Assembly: GCA_963717135.1 (NCBI GenBank)
Contig: CAVQVN010000005.1
Location: forward strand, 216,160-280,159
Source: UBA4744 sp963717135
GTDB taxonomy: Bacteria; Actinomycetota; Acidimicrobiia; Spongiisociales; UBA4744
Direction: 5' to 3'
DNA length: 64,000 nucleotides
The notes beneath the pieces were generated by a model that was not told the DNA's origin, made no database searches, and worked only from the letters and a program-made list of their open reading frames with translations. A program made the position numbers and the translations under genes. Shown here one piece after another: positions 36,589-45,196 of the stretch; positions within the stretch are counted from its first letter, which is position 1; every line of letters starts with the position of its first letter.

Positions 36589-36716
36589 CATCAAGCATCA
36601 AGCTATTGCCGGGAAGCCTGCTCGTTGGTTCCTGTTTGTTGCTTCCCGTCTTTACTTCCTGCTCGTAGCTCGTAGCTCGCCGCTCGTAGCTCGCCGCTCG
36701 CAGCTCGTAGCTCGCT
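36589..36716. repeat. Heptamer arrays (CATCAAG x2; GCTCGTA x8) between galK and hutH
   Basis: Two CATCAAG units (36589-36602) and, 58 nt on, eight in-phase GCTCGTA-type units from 36661 to 36716. The last unit runs into CTA at 36715-36717, the TAG stop of hutH. The galK stop at the other end also begins a unit-like TAGCGGC. Confidence 0.88.
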
Positions 36717-38256
36717 AGGCCAGCGGCCCTACCACCCCTTCGGCGGCCGCCAGCAAAACGCCGCTTCGCACCAAACCTGCCACCGTCTCGATCTCGGCGG
36801 ATATCGGCCGGTCGTCCTCGAGAGGCGGGATGACCCTGCGAATCGCATCGGCTACCGCCCCGCAGGCCGGTGAAGGACGCAGCGGGAACCGGTACTCAAC
36901 ACCTTGCACGGCGCACAGGATCTCGACTGCCACCACCCGGGACGCGTTTTCGAGGACGTCAACGAGCTTCAGTCCGGCTCCCCATCCCATCGACACATGG
37001 TCCTCCTGACTGCCGGAGGTGGGGATGCTCTCCACGCTGGCCGGATGCGAGAGGACCCGGTTCTCGGCTACCAAAGCCGCGGCTGTGTATTGGCTCAGCA
37101 TGTATCCGCTGTTGACACCCGGTTGGGGTGAAAGGAAGGCCGGCAGACCGGCGGAGCGATGCGGATCGAGCATGCGATCGATTCGGCGTTCGGAGATACT
37201 CGACAGCTCGGTAACCGCCATCGCCATGGTGTCCATCGCCAGCGCCAGGGGCTGACCGTGGAAATTGCCCCCCGAAACCACCTCGTCGGTGTCGGCCAGG
37301 ACGATGGGATTGTCGACGACGCTTCCCAGTTCCCGGCCGAATACGCCTTCCGCGTATGCCAGCGCATCCCGGCAGGCTCCGTGTACCTGCGGAGCACACC
37401 GCAAGCTGTAGGCGTCCTGCACCGCATGGGTGAAATCGTCCCGGTGGCTGGCCACAATCTCGGACCCGGCCAGCAGCCGACGGATATTCTCGGCGGACGC
37501 CAATTGTCCCGGGTGGGGTCGCAGTTCATGGATCTCGGGGCGGAACGGCCGGGCGCTGCCGAGCAACGCCTCGATCGACAGGGCACAGGCGAGGTCGGCC
37601 GCCTTGCCTATCAACCGGGCACGGTGGGCTGCCAGCACGCCGAACGAAAGCATCCCCTCCGTCCCGTTGAGCAAGCTGAGCCCTTCTTTGGCGCGAAGCT
37701 TGATAGGCGCCATGCCGTGGCCGGCCAACACCGCTCCGGCGGCCTCGATCACTCCCCCATCTTTGAGCTGTCCCTCACCGATCAAGGGGAGTGCCAGATG
37801 CGCAAATGGAGCCAAATCGCCGGAAGCACCGACCGATCCCCGTGAGGGGACCACCGGAAGCAGGTCCTCGCGCAGAAAATCGACATAGCGTTCGACCAGC
37901 ACCGGCCGGACTCCGGAATAACCCTGGGCCAAGGTCCTGGCTCTCAGCAGCAGCATGGCCCTCACCATCGGATCGGGAAGGGGGTCGCCGACTCCGGCCG
38001 CGTGGCTCCTGAGCAGGCTGACCTGAAGTCGTTCGGCTTGATCGGGTTCGATGTGCGAGTTGGCCAGGGCTCCGAATCCGGTCGTGACCCCGTAAACCAC
38101 CCGATCCTCGGCGACGGCTCGCTCGACGACATCACGGGCGGGCGCCATTCGTTCCCAGACTTTGTGATCGACGACTACCTCCGCACGACGTTCCGCCACG
38201 GCTGCTACGTCATCGATCGACAGCGGGCCGCCATCGATCACCACCCGGCTGATCAT
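36715..38256 (-). CDS. hutH: Histidine ammonia-lyase
   Basis: 513 aa. GSVGASGDLAPFAHLALPLIG contains the Ala-Ser-Gly that cyclises to the MIO cofactor; YGVTTGFGALA is the N-terminal signature and QEDHVSMG the C-terminal one. It removes ammonia from histidine to give urocanate. AAGGGG precedes the ATG, and a TAGCCT box lies 21 nt upstream. It is 4.2 kb from hutUI, separated by glpD and galTK, so the histidine genes are two transcription units here. Confidence 0.96.
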   Translation of the reverse strand: MISRVVIDGGPLSIDDVAAVAERRAEVVVDHKVWERMAPARDVVERAVAEDRVVYGVTTGFGALANSHIEPDQAERLQVSLLRSHAAGVGDPLPDPMVRAMLLLRARTLAQGYSGVRPVLVERYVDFLREDLLPVVPSRGSVGASGDLAPFAHLALPLIGEGQLKDGGVIEAAGAVLAGHGMAPIKLRAKEGLSLLNGTEGMLSFGVLAAHRARLIGKAADLACALSIEALLGSARPFRPEIHELRPHPGQLASAENIRRLLAGSEIVASHRDDFTHAVQDAYSLRCAPQVHGACRDALAYAEGVFGRELGSVVDNPIVLADTDEVVSGGNFHGQPLALAMDTMAMAVTELSSISERRIDRMLDPHRSAGLPAFLSPQPGVNSGYMLSQYTAAALVAENRVLSHPASVESIPTSGSQEDHVSMGWGAGLKLVDVLENASRVVAVEILCAVQGVEYRFPLRPSPACGAVADAIRRVIPPLEDDRPISAEIETVAGLVRSGVLLAAAEGVVGPLA

Positions 38257-38386
38257 CCGTCCCCTTTCTACAAAGTCAGGCTACCTGTCGGGCCGTCACC
38301 CGGACAGATCTGGACCTTTGACCCTGGCAACGTTCGCCCACCTCGACCATGCTGGGACCACGAACACGGGGAAAGGACGGGTGAGC

Positions 38387-38833
38387 ATGGAAGACCAGAT
38401 CCGGGAGGAAGCCCATCGGCGGCGCGCACCGCTTCGGGCGGCTGCCAACGATCTCGAACTCGCCATATCGGCCCCGGTCGGGACCGCGGTGTGGCGCGAC
38501 CGAGTTCGAGAGTCGCTCGCCCGAATGCAGGTTGCCCTCAAGCAGCACATCCAGGACACGGAAGGACCCGACGGGCTCTACGCACAACTCCAGAACAGCG
38601 CTCCCCGGCTCAGCAATCTGATCACACTGCTCACCAAAGAGCACACGACGATCAGAGAGGACATCAACCAGACGCTCGCTTCCCTGGAAGAGCTCCCCGA
38701 AAAACTGGACGACGAATGCTGCGAGAACGTTCGGGAGGCGTCGATGGCGCTCCTCGGCCGGGTCGCCCGCCATCGTCAGAAGGGTGCCGACCTCCTGTGG
38801 CGGGCCTACAGCGTCGACATCGGCGGGGAGTGA
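38387..38833 (+). CDS. Helical protein, possibly hemerythrin-like (HHE)
   Basis: 148 aa, almost entirely predicted helix. Spaced His and acidic residues (LKQHIQDTE, LLTKEHTTIRED, ARHRQKGADLLWRAYSVDIGGE) resemble four-helix hemerythrin-like domains, but one of the canonical His positions is not obvious. The last helix ends in VDIGG as seen in such domains. ATG 38387 is chosen; GTG 38381 with AAAGGA upstream is nearly as good. No neighbour explains its role. Oxygen or iron sensing would be a guess. Confidence 0.5.
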   Translation: MEDQIREEAHRRRAPLRAAANDLELAISAPVGTAVWRDRVRESLARMQVALKQHIQDTEGPDGLYAQLQNSAPRLSNLITLLTKEHTTIREDINQTLASLEELPEKLDDECCENVREASMALLGRVARHRQKGADLLWRAYSVDIGGE

Positions 38834-38836
38834 AGG

Positions 38837-38919
38837 TCAGTTTTCAGCCGTCAGTCGGTCGACCTTCGGCCATCCTCTCAGTAGTCAGTTCTGACTGATA
38901 ACTGATGTCTGATAGCTGA
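38837..38919. repeat. Degenerate heptamer arrays (TCAGTTT and TAACTGA)
   Basis: TCAGTTT, TCAGCCG, TCAGTCG follow the stop codon at 38837-38857; TGACTGA, TAACTGA, TGTCTGA, TAGCTGA run at 38892-38919. They fill the gap before the ABC exporter gene. Confidence 0.75.
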
Positions 38920-38958
38920 TAACTCTTTTCGCCGTAGCATGCTGGGTCCAGAGGCCCC

Positions 38959-40785
38959 GTGCAACGTATGACCCGATTTGTCGGCCCCAATCGAAACGCG
39001 CCGGACCGGCGCCCCCCTACTCTCGAAGAGATCGGTCAGCTGCGCCGTCTGGGTGCCTTCATTCGTCCCTACCGGCGTCACTTCGCCATCGCCCTGGTGG
39101 GGGTGGTAGTGGCCAGCGGTCTCGGCTTGGTGTTCCCGCGCATCACCGGCAGCCTGGTCGACACCGCTCTGGCGGAATCCACGCTCCAGGATCTCTCCCG
39201 AATCGACGGGATCGCTCTGCTGCTGTTGGGGATCTTCGCCGCCCAGGCGGCCTTCAGTTACCTGCGGATCTATTACCTGGCAGCCATGGGTGAGGGGATC
39301 GTGGCCGATCTCCGCCAGGCCGTTTACCGGCACATCATGACTCTCCCGGTCAAATTCTTCGATGAACGCAAGACCGGTGAAATCACTTCCCGCTTGACGT
39401 CGGACGTGGCCGTCGTGCAGGGCGTGACCTCTGCGTCGCTGGCGTCGGCAATCTCGCAGGCCATCACGCTCATCGGCGGTATTGCCTTGATGTTCCTGAC
39501 CAACATCACTCTGTCGGTGGTGGTGCTGTCGTTCCTGCCGGTGACGATCATTGCCGCGGCCTCCTTTGGGCGGCGGCTGAGGCGGATTTCACGCCGGTAC
39601 CAGGACAAGATCGCCGCCGCCAACGCCGCCGCCGAAGAAGCGATCAGCGCGGTGCGGGTGGTCAAGTGGTTCACCGCCGAGGAGACCGAGATAGGGCGCT
39701 ACGGCCGCAAGGTGCAGGAGTCGTACGCGGTAGCGCTGCGCCGGGCCAAGCTGCAGGCACTCTTCAACCCATTCGTGCAGCTGGTCGGTTTCGGCACCCT
39801 CGCCGTAGTCATGTGGGTGGGGGGACGGCAAGTTTTAGCCGGCGACTTGACCGCCGGTGAACTGGTGACCTTCCTGCTCTATACGCTGACCGTGGCCGGC
39901 GCCATTGGGGCTTTCACCGGTCTGTACGGGCAGCTGCAGACGGCGCTCGGGGCATCGCAACGGATCTTCGAGCTGCTCGGCGAGCGTAGCGACATCGAAG
40001 ATCCAGCTACCCCGGTGACCCTGGAACGAGTCGAAGGGCGAATCGGCTTCGAGGAGGTGGGTTTCCGCTACTCAGATCGGGATGTCGACGTGCTGGTGTC
40101 GATCAACCTGGAGATTGCTCCCGGCGAGGTGGTGGCGCTGGTCGGTCCCAGCGGGGCGGGCAAGAGCACCATCGTGCAGCTCATCCCCCGGTTCTTCGAC
40201 CCCACCTCTGGTCGAATCCTCATCGACGGCATCGATCTGCGCGATCTGCGCTTGCGCGATCTTCGCTCGTACATGGCGGCTGTGCCCCAAGAGACCCAGC
40301 TGTTCTCAGGAACCATCATGGAGAACCTGTTGCTGGGCAAACCCGAGGCCAATCCTGATGAGGTCCGGGCGGCGGCGGTGGCCGCCAACGCTCACGACTT
40401 CATCGAGGGTTTCCCCTCCGGCTACGACACCATCGTGGGCGAGCGGGGAGTGAAGCTGTCGGGAGGACAGCGACAGCGGGTGGCCATCGCCCGGGCTCTG
40501 CTCAACGACCCCCGCATTCTGATCCTCGACGAAGCCACCAGCTCCCTCGACAGCGAATCGGAGGCCGTTGTGCAGGAGGCCCTCGATCGTCTGATGGAAG
40601 GACGAACGACGCTGGTTATTGCCCACCGCCTCAGCACGGTTCGCAATGCCGACCGGTTGGCGGTAATTGACGAAGGCCGCATCGTGCAGGAAGGCAATCA
40701 CGAAGAGCTCTTGGCAGCGGGCGGTTTGTACGCCGACCTCTACCACCTTCAATTCCGCGACGGTACTGATCCGCCGGCGTTCTGA
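38959..40785 (+). CDS. ABC transporter, fused membrane and ATPase domains (exporter)
   Basis: 608 aa. Six helices (about residues 35-310) are followed by an ATPase domain: Walker A VGPSGAGKSTIVQL, signature VKLSGGQRQRVAIARAL, Walker B ILILDEATSSLDSESE, and the His-loop IAHRLSTV. It resembles MsbA/BmrA-type half exporters that work as homodimers. GTG 38959 has AGAGG 4 nt upstream; ATG 38968 is an alternative. TAGCAT at about 38935 may be the -10 box. The cargo is unknown. Confidence 0.9.
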   Translation: MQRMTRFVGPNRNAPDRRPPTLEEIGQLRRLGAFIRPYRRHFAIALVGVVVASGLGLVFPRITGSLVDTALAESTLQDLSRIDGIALLLLGIFAAQAAFSYLRIYYLAAMGEGIVADLRQAVYRHIMTLPVKFFDERKTGEITSRLTSDVAVVQGVTSASLASAISQAITLIGGIALMFLTNITLSVVVLSFLPVTIIAAASFGRRLRRISRRYQDKIAAANAAAEEAISAVRVVKWFTAEETEIGRYGRKVQESYAVALRRAKLQALFNPFVQLVGFGTLAVVMWVGGRQVLAGDLTAGELVTFLLYTLTVAGAIGAFTGLYGQLQTALGASQRIFELLGERSDIEDPATPVTLERVEGRIGFEEVGFRYSDRDVDVLVSINLEIAPGEVVALVGPSGAGKSTIVQLIPRFFDPTSGRILIDGIDLRDLRLRDLRSYMAAVPQETQLFSGTIMENLLLGKPEANPDEVRAAAVAANAHDFIEGFPSGYDTIVGERGVKLSGGQRQRVAIARALLNDPRILILDEATSSLDSESEAVVQEALDRLMEGRTTLVIAHRLSTVRNADRLAVIDEGRIVQEGNHEELLAAGGLYADLYHLQFRDGTDPPAF

Positions 40786-40790
40786 ACGTC

Positions 40791-41465
40791 TCAGTCGAGC
40801 TTGTGCCCTATGTCCAGCCCACCGAACGCCACCAGCGCTTCGATGGACAGAAGCGGCGCGTCGGCTCCCAACAGGTCACGCCTGGTCTTGTTCGACCAAC
40901 CCCCGAACAGCGGGATGCCTTTGACTTCCACCCGCCAGCCCTCGGGCACCACAATCTCGACACCGCCAAAGGCCGCAACAATGTCCATGGCCGCGCCGTG
41001 CGGAACCGGTCGAGCCTGCCGCAGATCGACTTCGGTCCCTCCAAATACGTTGAGTATCGACCCACCGGCGAATTGCTGTGATTGGTTGACGACCTTCCGC
41101 CCAAAGAAGGCAACCAGAGAGTTGACCCGATCTCCGGGCTGAACACGAGCCGAACCGAGACCGCTCCCAAAGATCACCCACAATCCGATCGCCACCAGCA
41201 CCGCCGGCCAGAAGACTGTCTGCAGCCAATCGGGGACAAAATCCAGGGACCGGGCGAGAAGTGCCAACCCGATGATGACCAGCACCGCCGGCACCATGAT
41301 GTGTCGCGGGGAGAAGCTGACGTATAGGAACCCGGCCACCACGAACACCACCGGCCACCAGTCGGCAATCAAATCGCCGGCGTCGAGCACGTCATTTTGG
41401 TCCAGCAAGAACAGGACCCCCAGCGTGATCAATATGAAACCAACCAGCAGACGTCCGCGGTTCAT
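40791..41465 (-). CDS. LiaF-like membrane protein
   Basis: 224 aa. Four hydrophobic helices in the first ~100 residues (LLVGFILITLGVLFLLDQ and others) precede a beta-rich cytoplasmic or surface domain with GGSILNVFGGTEVDLRQA and IVAAFGGVEIVVPEGW, the LiaF C-terminal pattern. In Firmicutes LiaF represses a cell-envelope stress sensor kinase; no kinase is nearby here. It converges with the ABC exporter gene, with 5 nt between stops. Confidence 0.8.
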   Translation of the reverse strand: MNRGRLLVGFILITLGVLFLLDQNDVLDAGDLIADWWPVVFVVAGFLYVSFSPRHIMVPAVLVIIGLALLARSLDFVPDWLQTVFWPAVLVAIGLWVIFGSGLGSARVQPGDRVNSLVAFFGRKVVNQSQQFAGGSILNVFGGTEVDLRQARPVPHGAAMDIVAAFGGVEIVVPEGWRVEVKGIPLFGGWSNKTRRDLLGADAPLLSIEALVAFGGLDIGHKLD

Positions 41466-41540
41466 TGGGTTCTCCTACTCGACAACTCTTTGCTCATGTT
41501 CGCGCACTTAGGCGAGGCTCATGTCGAAGAGCCTCACCGA

Positions 41541-42755
41541 CTATCTTCCCTGATCTTGCCGTCGCCGGACCATGGATCGATCCCACCCCTTTCTGAGATA
41601 CTCCATCGAGAGCGCAACACCGGGCAAGGGATCGGACCATCGGAAAACGGCGTCTGAAGCTCCACGGGATTCACGTAACCAGCGCGAAAGCGTCAATCGT
41701 CCCTCGGCTCGCAGCTCGTGTAAGGCCCGAAGGTGCTGACTGAACATCATGTGGCGGACACCCACCTCGTACTCATCAACGGGAACGACGTTGAGACCGA
41801 GAGCGTCGCGGTACGCCATGGTGCACACATCGACTCCCGCGATTGCCGCGAACTCAACGAACCACCACGGGCGCACGTTGACCTCAAGCAGTTTGAACAA
41901 CCCGTCCCGTTCGTCGCGTTTGAACTCGGCATTGAAGATCCCCCGATATCCCAAGTCGGAGAACAACACGCGCAGGCTCTCGAGAGCAGGCGCCACCTCC
42001 CCGAGCGGTACGCTCACCATCAAGGTACTGTTGCCGAAGTCCACGGGGTACATGAGCAACCGACGACGTGCAAAGAATGCCTTGACCTCACCTAGTCGAT
42101 CCACAAACCCATCGATGAAATAGTGGGCATCCATCGGACCGGCTACGTACTCCTGGAAAACCGCCTCGAACCCGGCTGTTTGCATATCCATCAATCGGCC
42201 AATCGCATCATCACGATCCTTCACCGTGAACGCTTTCCTGCGGAAATGCTGTGCAAATGATTGGGAGTCACGAGGCTTGAGGAAGAAACCGGAAAGGTCC
42301 TCATCAGCAATGACGGCAAGATCTTCTGGATTGTCGACCGGGATCGTTCGGGGGCCGGGAATGCCAAGCTTTTCGAGGCATTTGCGCAACTGGTCCTTGT
42401 CGGTGAGGATCTCGACGGCAGGCCCGGTAGATACGCTGGCCGGGAATCGCTGCTTCATCTCAGGCGGTAGGCCCGCTACTGCATTGCTCCACCGGTCGCT
42501 ACACGGCATCAGGACCGCCCGGTCGAAGCCGAGGCCCGTGAGAAGTGCGACTAATGATGGAACATCGGGAGACTCGGTCACAGTCACCCTGAGTGGTTGA
42601 ACCGACCGAGACCAATTCGCAAAATCACGATCCGCGTTGATTAGGTGATTGGGGATTCCAGCCTTTCCCAGGGTACGACACACGCCAAGCGCGGTAACAC
42701 CGGACCCAAGCACCACAACAGGCACTGCAGAGGACGAGACATGATGGTTGACCAA
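41541..42755 (-). CDS. ATP-grasp family ligase
   Basis: 404 aa. An N-terminal Rossmann-like segment (VPVVVLGSGVTALGVCRTLGKAG) is followed by an ATP-grasp core: ILTDKDQLRKCLEKLGIPGPRT, FFLKPRDSQSF, FQEYVAGP and the metal-binding end FKLLEVNVRPWW. Related proteins join carboxylates to amines in peptide-like or cell-surface modifications. The start TTG 42755 has GGAGGGG just upstream, far better than the open-frame start at 42848. The codon and base usage look slightly lower in GC than in neighbours. The product is unknown. Confidence 0.8.
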   Translation of the reverse strand: MVNHHVSSSAVPVVVLGSGVTALGVCRTLGKAGIPNHLINADRDFANWSRSVQPLRVTVTESPDVPSLVALLTGLGFDRAVLMPCSDRWSNAVAGLPPEMKQRFPASVSTGPAVEILTDKDQLRKCLEKLGIPGPRTIPVDNPEDLAVIADEDLSGFFLKPRDSQSFAQHFRRKAFTVKDRDDAIGRLMDMQTAGFEAVFQEYVAGPMDAHYFIDGFVDRLGEVKAFFARRRLLMYPVDFGNSTLMVSVPLGEVAPALESLRVLFSDLGYRGIFNAEFKRDERDGLFKLLEVNVRPWWFVEFAAIAGVDVCTMAYRDALGLNVVPVDEYEVGVRHMMFSQHLRALHELRAEGRLTLSRWLRESRGASDAVFRWSDPLPGVALSMEYLRKGWDRSMVRRRQDQGR

Positions 42756-42838
42756 AACCCCTCCGTGCTTTCTTGAGCGAGTGTGCAGATTACCGCGGGC
42801 GACTTGAAAACATCCCAACAACGCTCCAGACTCCTCGG

Positions 42839-43393
42839 ATGACTTCACGCGTTGTAGCCGTGGTGGGGGCGTCGCAGACGGATCCAGGCGATTCAGATTA
42901 TGGGGCCGCTATTCGTCTCGGGACATTGTTGGCCGAATCGGGGTGCGTGGTGGCCACCGGTGGATACGAAGGACTGATGGAGGCCGTCTCGGCCGGAGCG
43001 GCTGAAGTTGGAGGAAAAGTCATCGGAGTCACTGCCCCCGACGTCTTCACAAGCAGGGCGGGCCCCAACCGGCACGTGACCGACGAGCGGCCGGCGGCCA
43101 CCTTGACCGAACGGATCCACGATTTGCTCGCTCTGGCCGATGCCGTCATCGCCCTACCCGGCAGTTTGGGCACCTTCACCGAACTCGTCGTCGCCTGGAA
43201 TGCGGCTTTCGTGGCACCGTTCAGCGGCGGCCAACCCAAAGTCATAGTCGCTGTCGGGCCCCTGTGGGCCGAACTCGTGCCGATGCTCGCCCGACGACTT
43301 GAGACAAACGGCAATCTGGTGAGGTGCGTTGCAACGGTGGAGGAAGCCGCCGGTGTCGTGATCGGCCGCCTTGGCTTGTCACACATCGATTGA
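42839..43393 (+). CDS. LOG-family (TIGR00725-like) nucleotide-binding protein
   Basis: 184 aa. The Rossmann start AVVGASQTDPG, the VATGGYEGLMEAVSAGA segment and LPGSLGTFTEL (PGGxGTxxE with the second Gly changed to Ser) place it in the SLOG/lysine-decarboxylase-like superfamily that binds nucleotides; LOG enzymes cleave nucleoside monophosphates. It is divergent from the ATP-grasp gene. The start at ATG 42839 has no Shine-Dalgarno. Confidence 0.75.
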   Translation: MTSRVVAVVGASQTDPGDSDYGAAIRLGTLLAESGCVVATGGYEGLMEAVSAGAAEVGGKVIGVTAPDVFTSRAGPNRHVTDERPAATLTERIHDLLALADAVIALPGSLGTFTELVVAWNAAFVAPFSGGQPKVIVAVGPLWAELVPMLARRLETNGNLVRCVATVEEAAGVVIGRLGLSHID

Positions 43394-43483
43394 TCGATCT
43401 TCTTTGAGTACGGCATTATCCTCAGTGTCCGTGGTAGTCATCGGTGGTGCTTGATTTGGGCGGCCGAGAAGGGGCGGGAAAAC

Positions 43484-43804
43484 GTGGCGCGAGGATCCAA
43501 CGGAGCGGTGGATAGCGTCCGGGGCGGTAAGCACCGCGCTCGGATTGGCGCCTGGCTCCGTTTGACGCTTGCCTTCGGCGGTGTGTTCAACAGCCAGCTA
43601 CGCAGATGTCGGACGGGTGACCACGAATTCACGGAATCGACCCCGATAGGCGGCGGGATTCTCCGCCAGACCTGTTCAGCGTGTCGAGCGGTTTCCTTTG
43701 ATCTCCGCGAGGCCACCGACGCCGCTGCTCCACAGCTTTTTACCAGAAGGAGTGAGCTGGAGACATTTGCCATTCTGCGTCGTCAGACGTTCCAAACCGA
43801 CTGA
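43484..43804 (+). CDS. Small zinc-ribbon-like protein of unknown function
   Basis: 106 aa. A basic N-terminal half is followed by CRTGDHEF ... RQTCSACRAV, a Cys-x4-His and Cys-x2-Cys set that could bind one zinc. The GTG at 43484 with AAGGGGCGGG upstream is the probable start; an upstream TTG at 43451 is possible. It might bind DNA, RNA or a protein partner. I do not recognise a named family. Confidence 0.5.
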   Translation: MARGSNGAVDSVRGGKHRARIGAWLRLTLAFGGVFNSQLRRCRTGDHEFTESTPIGGGILRQTCSACRAVSFDLREATDAAAPQLFTRRSELETFAILRRQTFQTD

Positions 43805-43884
43805 TCCGGCTGAACCAACCAGGTTGCAGGCCAGGACGGTAAACTGCGTCCATCTGAGGATCGGCGCCCATTTACACTGGCCAC

Positions 43885-45027
43885 ATGGCCGACCATCTCG
43901 ACAGCTATCGTGACCGCTTCCCGATCCTGGCGGACACCAGTTACCTGGCTAGCCATTCGCTGGGCGCCATGCCGCTGTCCGCCCGACACGAATTGAACCG
44001 CTACGCCGATGAATGGTCCTCACGTGGCGTGCGGGCCTGGGCGGAGGGTTGGTGGGAGACTCCCGTGTGGGTCGGCGACGAACTGGCCCCGATAGTTGGG
44101 GCACCGCCGGGATCGATCGCCATGGTTCAGAACGTGACGGTTGCCCAGGCAGTGATCGCCTCCTGCTTTTCGCTGGCCGGGACCCGCAATCGGGTCGTGT
44201 TCTCGGAACTCAATTTCCCATCAGTCATGTATACCTGGCACAACGTCCGCGGGGGCCAAGTGGTCACGGTGCGCAGTTGGGACCGGATCACGGTGCCGAC
44301 CGAAACATTCTTGGCCGCCATCGACGACCGGACGGCCGTGGTCCCGCTATCCCATGTCTTGTTCAAGAGCGCCTACCTCCAGGACATACAGGCGATCACC
44401 AAACGAGCCCACGAGGTCGGAGCACTGGTGATCCTCGACTGTTACCAGTCGGCCGGCACCGTGCCGTTCTCACTCTCCGACTTGGACGTCGATTTCGCGG
44501 TGGGCGGTTCGGTCAAGTGGCTGTGTGGCGGGCCCGGGGCCGGTTGGCTGTATGTCCGACCGGATCTCCAGGAGACCCTCGAGCCGCGGTTCGTCGGATG
44601 GCAGGGCGACCGGGCACCGTTCGAGTTCCGCCCCGGACCGGTCGAGTACGCCTCCGGCATCTGGCGGTTTCTGTCAGGCACCCCGAACGTACCCGCTCTG
44701 TACGAGGCGCGGGCGGGCTACCGGATCATCAAGGAGATCGGCGTCCCGGCCATACGTGAGAAGTCGTTGCGCATGACCCAGCGGATCATCGATATCGCGG
44801 ACGAGCTGGACATACCCGTGAGCTCGGAACGCTCCCCCGAACGACGCGGCGGAACCGTAACCCTCGACGTCGGCGAGGAGGACCGGATTGCCGCCGCCCT
44901 CGGCGATCGCCGGGTCATCGTCGATGCGCGACCCGGTGCCGGCATCCGGGTCGGCCCCCACTTCTACAACTCGGATGACGATCTGGAGCGGCTCCGGGAA
45001 GGTTTGGTCGAGATTTTGGAACGATAG
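43885..45027 (+). CDS. Class V aminotransferase (kynureninase-like fold)
   Basis: 380 aa PLP enzyme. The cofactor-phosphate Asp is in LVILDCYQSAGTVP, and the Schiff-base Lys in VGGSVKWLCGGPGAGWLYV, where the GG-x-K-W-x-x-x-G-P-G pattern resembles kynureninase and isopenicillin-N-epimerase-like enzymes. TACACT ends 6 nt before the ATG, indicating a leaderless mRNA. No tryptophan-catabolism genes are adjacent, so kynureninase itself is not certain. Confidence 0.82.
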   Translation: MADHLDSYRDRFPILADTSYLASHSLGAMPLSARHELNRYADEWSSRGVRAWAEGWWETPVWVGDELAPIVGAPPGSIAMVQNVTVAQAVIASCFSLAGTRNRVVFSELNFPSVMYTWHNVRGGQVVTVRSWDRITVPTETFLAAIDDRTAVVPLSHVLFKSAYLQDIQAITKRAHEVGALVILDCYQSAGTVPFSLSDLDVDFAVGGSVKWLCGGPGAGWLYVRPDLQETLEPRFVGWQGDRAPFEFRPGPVEYASGIWRFLSGTPNVPALYEARAGYRIIKEIGVPAIREKSLRMTQRIIDIADELDIPVSSERSPERRGGTVTLDVGEEDRIAAALGDRRVIVDARPGAGIRVGPHFYNSDDDLERLREGLVEILER

Positions 45028-45028
45028 G

Positions 45029-45113
45029 CAATCGCCTCCCCCCTGACGAGCGCAGCTCGTTGGGAAGGGGGGGGAGGTGCCCCGCAGGGGCGGAGGGGGG
45101 ATGGTTCCCACCA
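45029..45113 (-). repeat. Palindromic intergenic element, copy 3 (inverted)
   Basis: Read on the minus strand it starts TGGTGGGAAC, then CCCCCCTCC, and ends GGGGGGAGGCGATTGCC, matching the ends of the copies at 5307 and 16569. Its interior holds the palindromes GCCCCTGCGGGGC and ACGAGCTGCGCTCGT. It begins 2 nt after the aminotransferase stop and is followed by heptamers. Confidence 0.75.
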
Positions 45114-45130
45114 AGAGACATCGGGGCTTT

Positions 45131-45151
45131 GCTCGTAGCTCGTAGCTCGTA
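45131..45151. repeat. Three perfect GCTCGTA heptamers upstream of the HerA-like gene
   Basis: Three identical units at 45131-45137, 45138-45144 and 45145-45151. They end 12 nt before the -10 box TACAAT (45164-45169) of the next gene, so the array occupies the place of its -35 region. Confidence 0.85.
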
Positions 45152-45163
45152 GCTTCCGCCTCC

Positions 45164-45194
45164 TACAATCATTCCTTCGAGAACCAAGGAGCAT
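45164..45194 (+). promoter_or_regulatory. -10 box and ribosome binding site of the HerA-like gene
   Basis: TACAAT at 45164-45169 is close to consensus; AAGGAG lies about 7 nt before the ATG at 45197. No TTGACA-like box is found 16-18 nt upstream because that place is filled by GCTCGTA repeats. Confidence 0.55.
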
Positions 45195-45196
45195 GC

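Noticed and set aside
43885..45027. Kynureninase (kynU) as a firm name
   Set aside because: The fold fits, but no other tryptophan-catabolism gene is near and several relatives have other activities.
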